From JARROD01 sp037384225 (GTDB taxonomy: Bacteria > Pseudomonadota > Gammaproteobacteria > Pseudomonadales > Cellvibrionaceae): DNA of 10,192 nt. The DNA is taken from the NCBI GenBank assembly GCA_037384225.1, contig JARROD010000162.1:1-10192 (forward strand), in the 5' to 3' direction. The translations under genes and the position numbers were made by a program. Of this stretch, positions 8,001 through 10,192 are shown piece by piece (position 1 is the stretch's first letter; every line of letters starts with the position of its first letter). The notes beneath the pieces were generated by a model, which was not told where the DNA came from, did not search any database, and saw nothing but the letters and a program-made list of their open reading frames with translations.

Positions 8001-8042
8001 TATTATCTTTATAGTTAACCAAATTAACTATATTAGATAATA
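8001..8042. promoter_or_regulatory. Nested 42-bp palindrome, probable MarR operator in the divergent promoter
   Basis: Inner arms TATAGTTAA (8010-8018) and TTAACTATA (8024-8032) are perfect, with spacer CCAAA. Outer arms TATTATCT (8001-8008) and AGATAATA (8035-8042) are also perfect, offset by one base (T on the left, TT on the right). All 17 arm positions therefore match. It lies 75 bases before the esterase start and between it and the MarR gene. The AT-rich arms also resemble -10 elements (TATATT rightward, TATAAA leftward), so binding would block both promoters. Assignment to this MarR protein is inference from position and symmetry. Confidence 0.75.
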
Positions 8043-8116
8043 AATGGGGCCGGAATTGATTGGCCGTGACGATGCTAAGGTCACCCAGAAATTAAAAACA
8101 ATCGGGAATCTATTTT

Positions 8117-9705
8117 ATGAAACGTCGATTTACCAAGGGTTTTTCAACCACTTTTGCCATGCTGGGTTTGGGTGTAGCCGGCACGGCGGCGGCGGACGGC
8201 ATCGCGTGTGCCGACCTCGCCGCGGCGGCAATCCCTGACACCAGAATCACTTTAGCGCAACTCAATCCAGCCAGTGCGGATCCAGTGGCGCCCGAACACT
8301 GCGAAATCATCGGGTTTATCAATGACCGCACAGGCATTGACGGTGAATCTTATGCCATCGGTTTTCATTTACGGCTGCCGATGGACTGGAATGGTCGCAC
8401 CAGGCTGAAGATATATTCGGGATCAGCGGTTCGTTCTTTGGTCTGGATCCTCAGGCCAGAATCGATTACGGCTACAATGCAATCGATGAGGTCTCCCGCA
8501 CCGCAAAAACAATTATCGCCTTGCACTACGGCGCCGATCCGCAATTTTCCTATTTTATGGGATGCTCCAACGGCGGGCGCCAGGGAATGGTCGCCTCTCA
8601 GCGTTTTCCCGAAATATTCGATGGCATAGTGGCGGGCAATCCGGGGTTCAATCTCCCCAAAGCCGCCGTCGCCCAAGCCTGGGATTCACAGGCCTTTGCC
8701 CGCGCCGCAACGGAAACGGACATATTCGGCAATCCGTATCTGCCGACGAGTTTTTCCTTTGCCGATCTGGGATTGGTCGCGGGAGCAGTTACCGCCCAAT
8801 GCGACAAGCTCGACGGCCTGGAAGACCAGATTATTGATAATTTACCCGCTTGTACTTTTGATCCCGCCGTCCTCGAGTGTGCGGGGGAGAAAAATGAATC
8901 ATGTCTGAGTTCCGAACAGGTGACGGCATTGAAAGATGTCTTTGGCGGCGCCCGGAATTCCCTTGGCGAAGAGATTTATTCAGACTGGCCCTATGACACA
9001 AGCATAGGGACTGTCGATTGGCGCGTCTGGAAGCTTGGTTTTCCCGCCGCCGAAGGCGAAGCAAAAATAAATAACTCGCTGAATGTTACGCTTGGCGGCA
9101 GCAGTCTGCCGTATATTTTTATGAGTCCACCGGATGATATCGCGGGCACCGGTCAGGAAAACGGCGGCTATATTTTTGACTTTGATTTCGATGGGGATGC
9201 ACCGCGGATTTTTGCCACATCCGGAATCTTTACTGAATCGTCAATGGATTTTATGAGTGCGGCCTCGACAGACCTGAGAGCATTCAGTCGCCGAGGCGGG
9301 AAGCTGATCGTCTACCACGGCAACAGTGATCCGGTATTTTCTGTGAACGATACGATTGACTGGTATAGATCTCTGCTGAGGAACAGCGGTGGATACGCGT
9401 TTAAATTTGTCCGACTGTTCCAGGTGCCCGGCATGGCCCATTGCAGCGGCGGCAATGCTACCAATGAATTCGAAGCGTTGACCGCCATTGTCGATTGGGT
9501 TGAACATGGCAGGGCGCCGCGGCAAATCATTGCCGGTGCCGCCGGCAATACACCCTGGCCGGATCGCGAACGTCCTTTGTGCCCTTATCCCACCCAGACG
9601 CGCTATCTGGGTGAAGGTGATATCGATGATGCCGCGAACTTTGCCTGTGTCTTACCGAACTGTTTCGATGTCAAAGCCGGAAAATTTTTCAAACATCATT
9701 TTTAA
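8117..9705 (+). pseudogene. Tannase/feruloyl esterase family secreted hydrolase, disrupted by internal deletion and frameshift
   Basis: The frame opens at ATG 8117 (GGGAA 8 bases upstream) with a Sec-type signal peptide (basic MKRR, hydrophobic core, probable cleavage after AAA near residue 26). The mature part begins like family members (CADL, IPDTRIT) and continues to YAIGFHLRLPMDWNGR. At about 8398 the homology jumps to another frame, resuming as HQAEDIFGISGSFFGLDPQARIDYGY, so roughly 45-55 codons normally found between these motifs (glycine-rich segment and STD-GH region) are missing. The original frame runs into unrelated residues and stops at 8629. The second frame is intact to TAA 9705 and keeps the whole CS-D-HC catalytic set: GCSNGGRQG with Ser codon 8566-8568, Asp codon 9328-9330 (YHGNSDP), and His-Cys 9439-9444 (GMAHC). 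Intact homologues cleave ester bonds of gallate or hydroxycinnamate esters outside the cytoplasm. Recent loss is likely because the rest is undamaged. Confidence 0.88.
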
Positions 9706-9707
9706 CA

Positions 9708-9724
9708 GTGAATAATTAATTCAC
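9708..9724. repeat. Small AT-rich inverted repeat after the esterase stop
   Basis: GTGAAT (9708-9713) and ATTCAC (9719-9724) are perfect 6-base arms with an AATTA loop, three bases after the stop codon. It is too AU-rich to be a strong terminator and lacks a U-run. Confidence 0.3.
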
Positions 9725-9730
9725 CTGTAT

Positions 9731-9771
9731 CATGTGGCGGCTCAGGAACCTCGTGCAGGGGGTGCCACATG
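9731..9771. repeat. Inverted repeat with 8-bp perfect arms near the edge of the kinase remnant
   Basis: CATGTGGC (9731-9738) and GCCACATG (9764-9771) flank a 25-base loop. The right arm overlaps the point where the histidine-kinase homology stops, after NLLA. It may be related to the rearrangement that ended the gene, or be coincidental. No U-run or direct target duplication was seen. Confidence 0.4.
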
Positions 9772-10079
9772 CCAACAGATTGCTCATTACCTGTTGCAGA
9801 CGCAGGGCGTCGTCCTTGAGATAAATCAGCGAACCGGGCTCTACTGTCGCTATCTTTCAGAACAGATTAATCGAAAGGGCGATACCAGCTCTTCCACCAG
9901 GTCCGACAAATTAAACGGATAGTGCTCCAGGGTGAGTTTTCCGGCTTCGACTTTTAAATAATCGAGTATATCGTTGTCGGTTTTGCCGTATATCCTGTCA
10001 TTGCTGACCGAGAACAGTTTTTCAAATTGCCGGTTGATAAAAAAGCGTACCGACAGTCAAGATCTTTGATATATACCCA
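9770..10079 (-). pseudogene. Remnant of a PAS-containing sensor histidine kinase (PAS, HisKA end, start of HATPase)
   Basis: Read leftward, three pieces of a membrane-type hybrid kinase survive. Piece 1 (about 10079-9967) is the front of a PAS domain, VYIKDLDCRYAF, then after a frameshift in the A-run at 10039-10044, INRQFEKLFSVSNDRIYGKTD. Piece 2 (9975-9874) is the end of HisKA and its linker, NDILDYLKVEAGKLTLEHYP onward to ELVSPF, joined directly to the PAS piece, so the rest of PAS and the H-box with the phospho-accepting histidine are missing. Piece 3 (9829-9770), in a different frame after stops, is LIYLKDDALRLQQVMSNLLA, the entry to the HATPase N-box, which ends before the NA-KFT part. 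No kinase activity is possible. Identification rests on these motifs only; the original family member cannot be named. Confidence 0.8.
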
Positions 10080-10122
10080 AAGAGTCAGCGATGAAGGTGT
10101 TTTAATTGACAGCTGTGACGGT

Positions 10123-10192
10123 ATGTATGTCTTGCTCGCGGAAGACAATATTGTCAATCAGCAGGTTGCCCACGGTCTACTCAAAAAACTGG
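10123..10192 (+). pseudogene. Start of a response-regulator receiver domain, opposite strand to the kinase remnant, running off the window
   Basis: The rightward frame reads MYVLLAEDNIVNQQVAHGLL, the typical first strand, acidic pair (E, D at 10141-10146) and helix 1 of receiver domains found at the C-terminus of hybrid histidine kinases. The phosphorylated aspartate would lie beyond the right edge. The frame is open leftward to a stop at 9955-9957, but that part is only the antisense of the PAS remnant, so the receiver homology starts near 10120 without its own ribosome site. It is probably a detached piece of the same broken hybrid kinase gene. Whether the part beyond the window is intact is unknown, so calling it a pseudogene is inference. 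Confidence 0.6.

Noticed and set aside
7828..8022. N-terminal extension of the MarR gene to a TTG at 8022
   Set aside because: It would add 65 residues unlike MarR proteins and its start codon lies inside the palindromic operator.
8521..9705. The downstream esterase frame as an independent gene starting at TTG 8521
   Set aside because: Family homology continues upstream in the same frame to about 8398, the start has no ribosome site, and the signal peptide lies in the other frame, so it is the 3' part of a broken gene.
9708..9771. Possible insertion-sequence ends from the two inverted repeats after the esterase
   Set aside because: Arms are only 6 and 8 bp, there is no transposase or target duplication, and the space between them is too small.

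Overview
The window looks like chromosomal DNA of a gammaproteobacterium of moderate GC content. This placement is an inference from the gene families (an AmaA/AmaB-type lysine-pipecolate pair, an NSS transporter, GcvA-like LysR, MarR, tannase/feruloyl esterase). No rRNA, tRNA, CRISPR array, transposase or phage gene was seen.

Positions 1-218 hold no gene that I can support. From 219 to 6224 lies an amino-acid catabolism block arranged around a divergent promoter region (3201-3430). Leftward runs a tight pair: an ALDH7-family (antiquitin/AmaB-like) dehydrogenase followed, 21 bp later, by a group II PLP-dependent decarboxylase. Rightward run an AmaA-like FAD oxidase and an 11-TM sodium:amino-acid symporter, separated by a 79-bp gap containing a long, nearly perfect hairpin. 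The simplest reading is uptake of an amino acid, oxidation of L-pipecolate (or a related secondary or primary amine), and oxidation of alpha-aminoadipate semialdehyde. The decarboxylase is an unusual partner, and its substrate cannot be read from the sequence. A GcvA-like LysR gene (leftward) abuts the symporter stop codon with no gap and is a candidate regulator of this block.

From 7378 to 9705 lies a second module: a leftward MarR-family regulator divergent from a secreted tannase/feruloyl esterase-like gene. Their shared promoter contains a nested, almost perfect 42-bp palindrome (8001-8042), a strong operator candidate. The esterase gene is broken: an internal deletion with a frameshift at about 8398 removes the segment between the WNGR motif and the FGLDPQAR region, although every catalytic motif downstream is still present.

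From 9706 to the right edge the sequence is a gene graveyard. The leftward strand carries recognisable pieces of a PAS-HisKA-HATPase sensor kinase with internal deletions and frameshifts. The rightward strand carries the start of a receiver domain (from about 10123, running off the window). This suggests deletion plus inversion of a hybrid histidine kinase gene. Together with the broken esterase, it marks the right-hand 2 kb as a decaying region, perhaps once an aromatic-ester sensing and hydrolysis locus.
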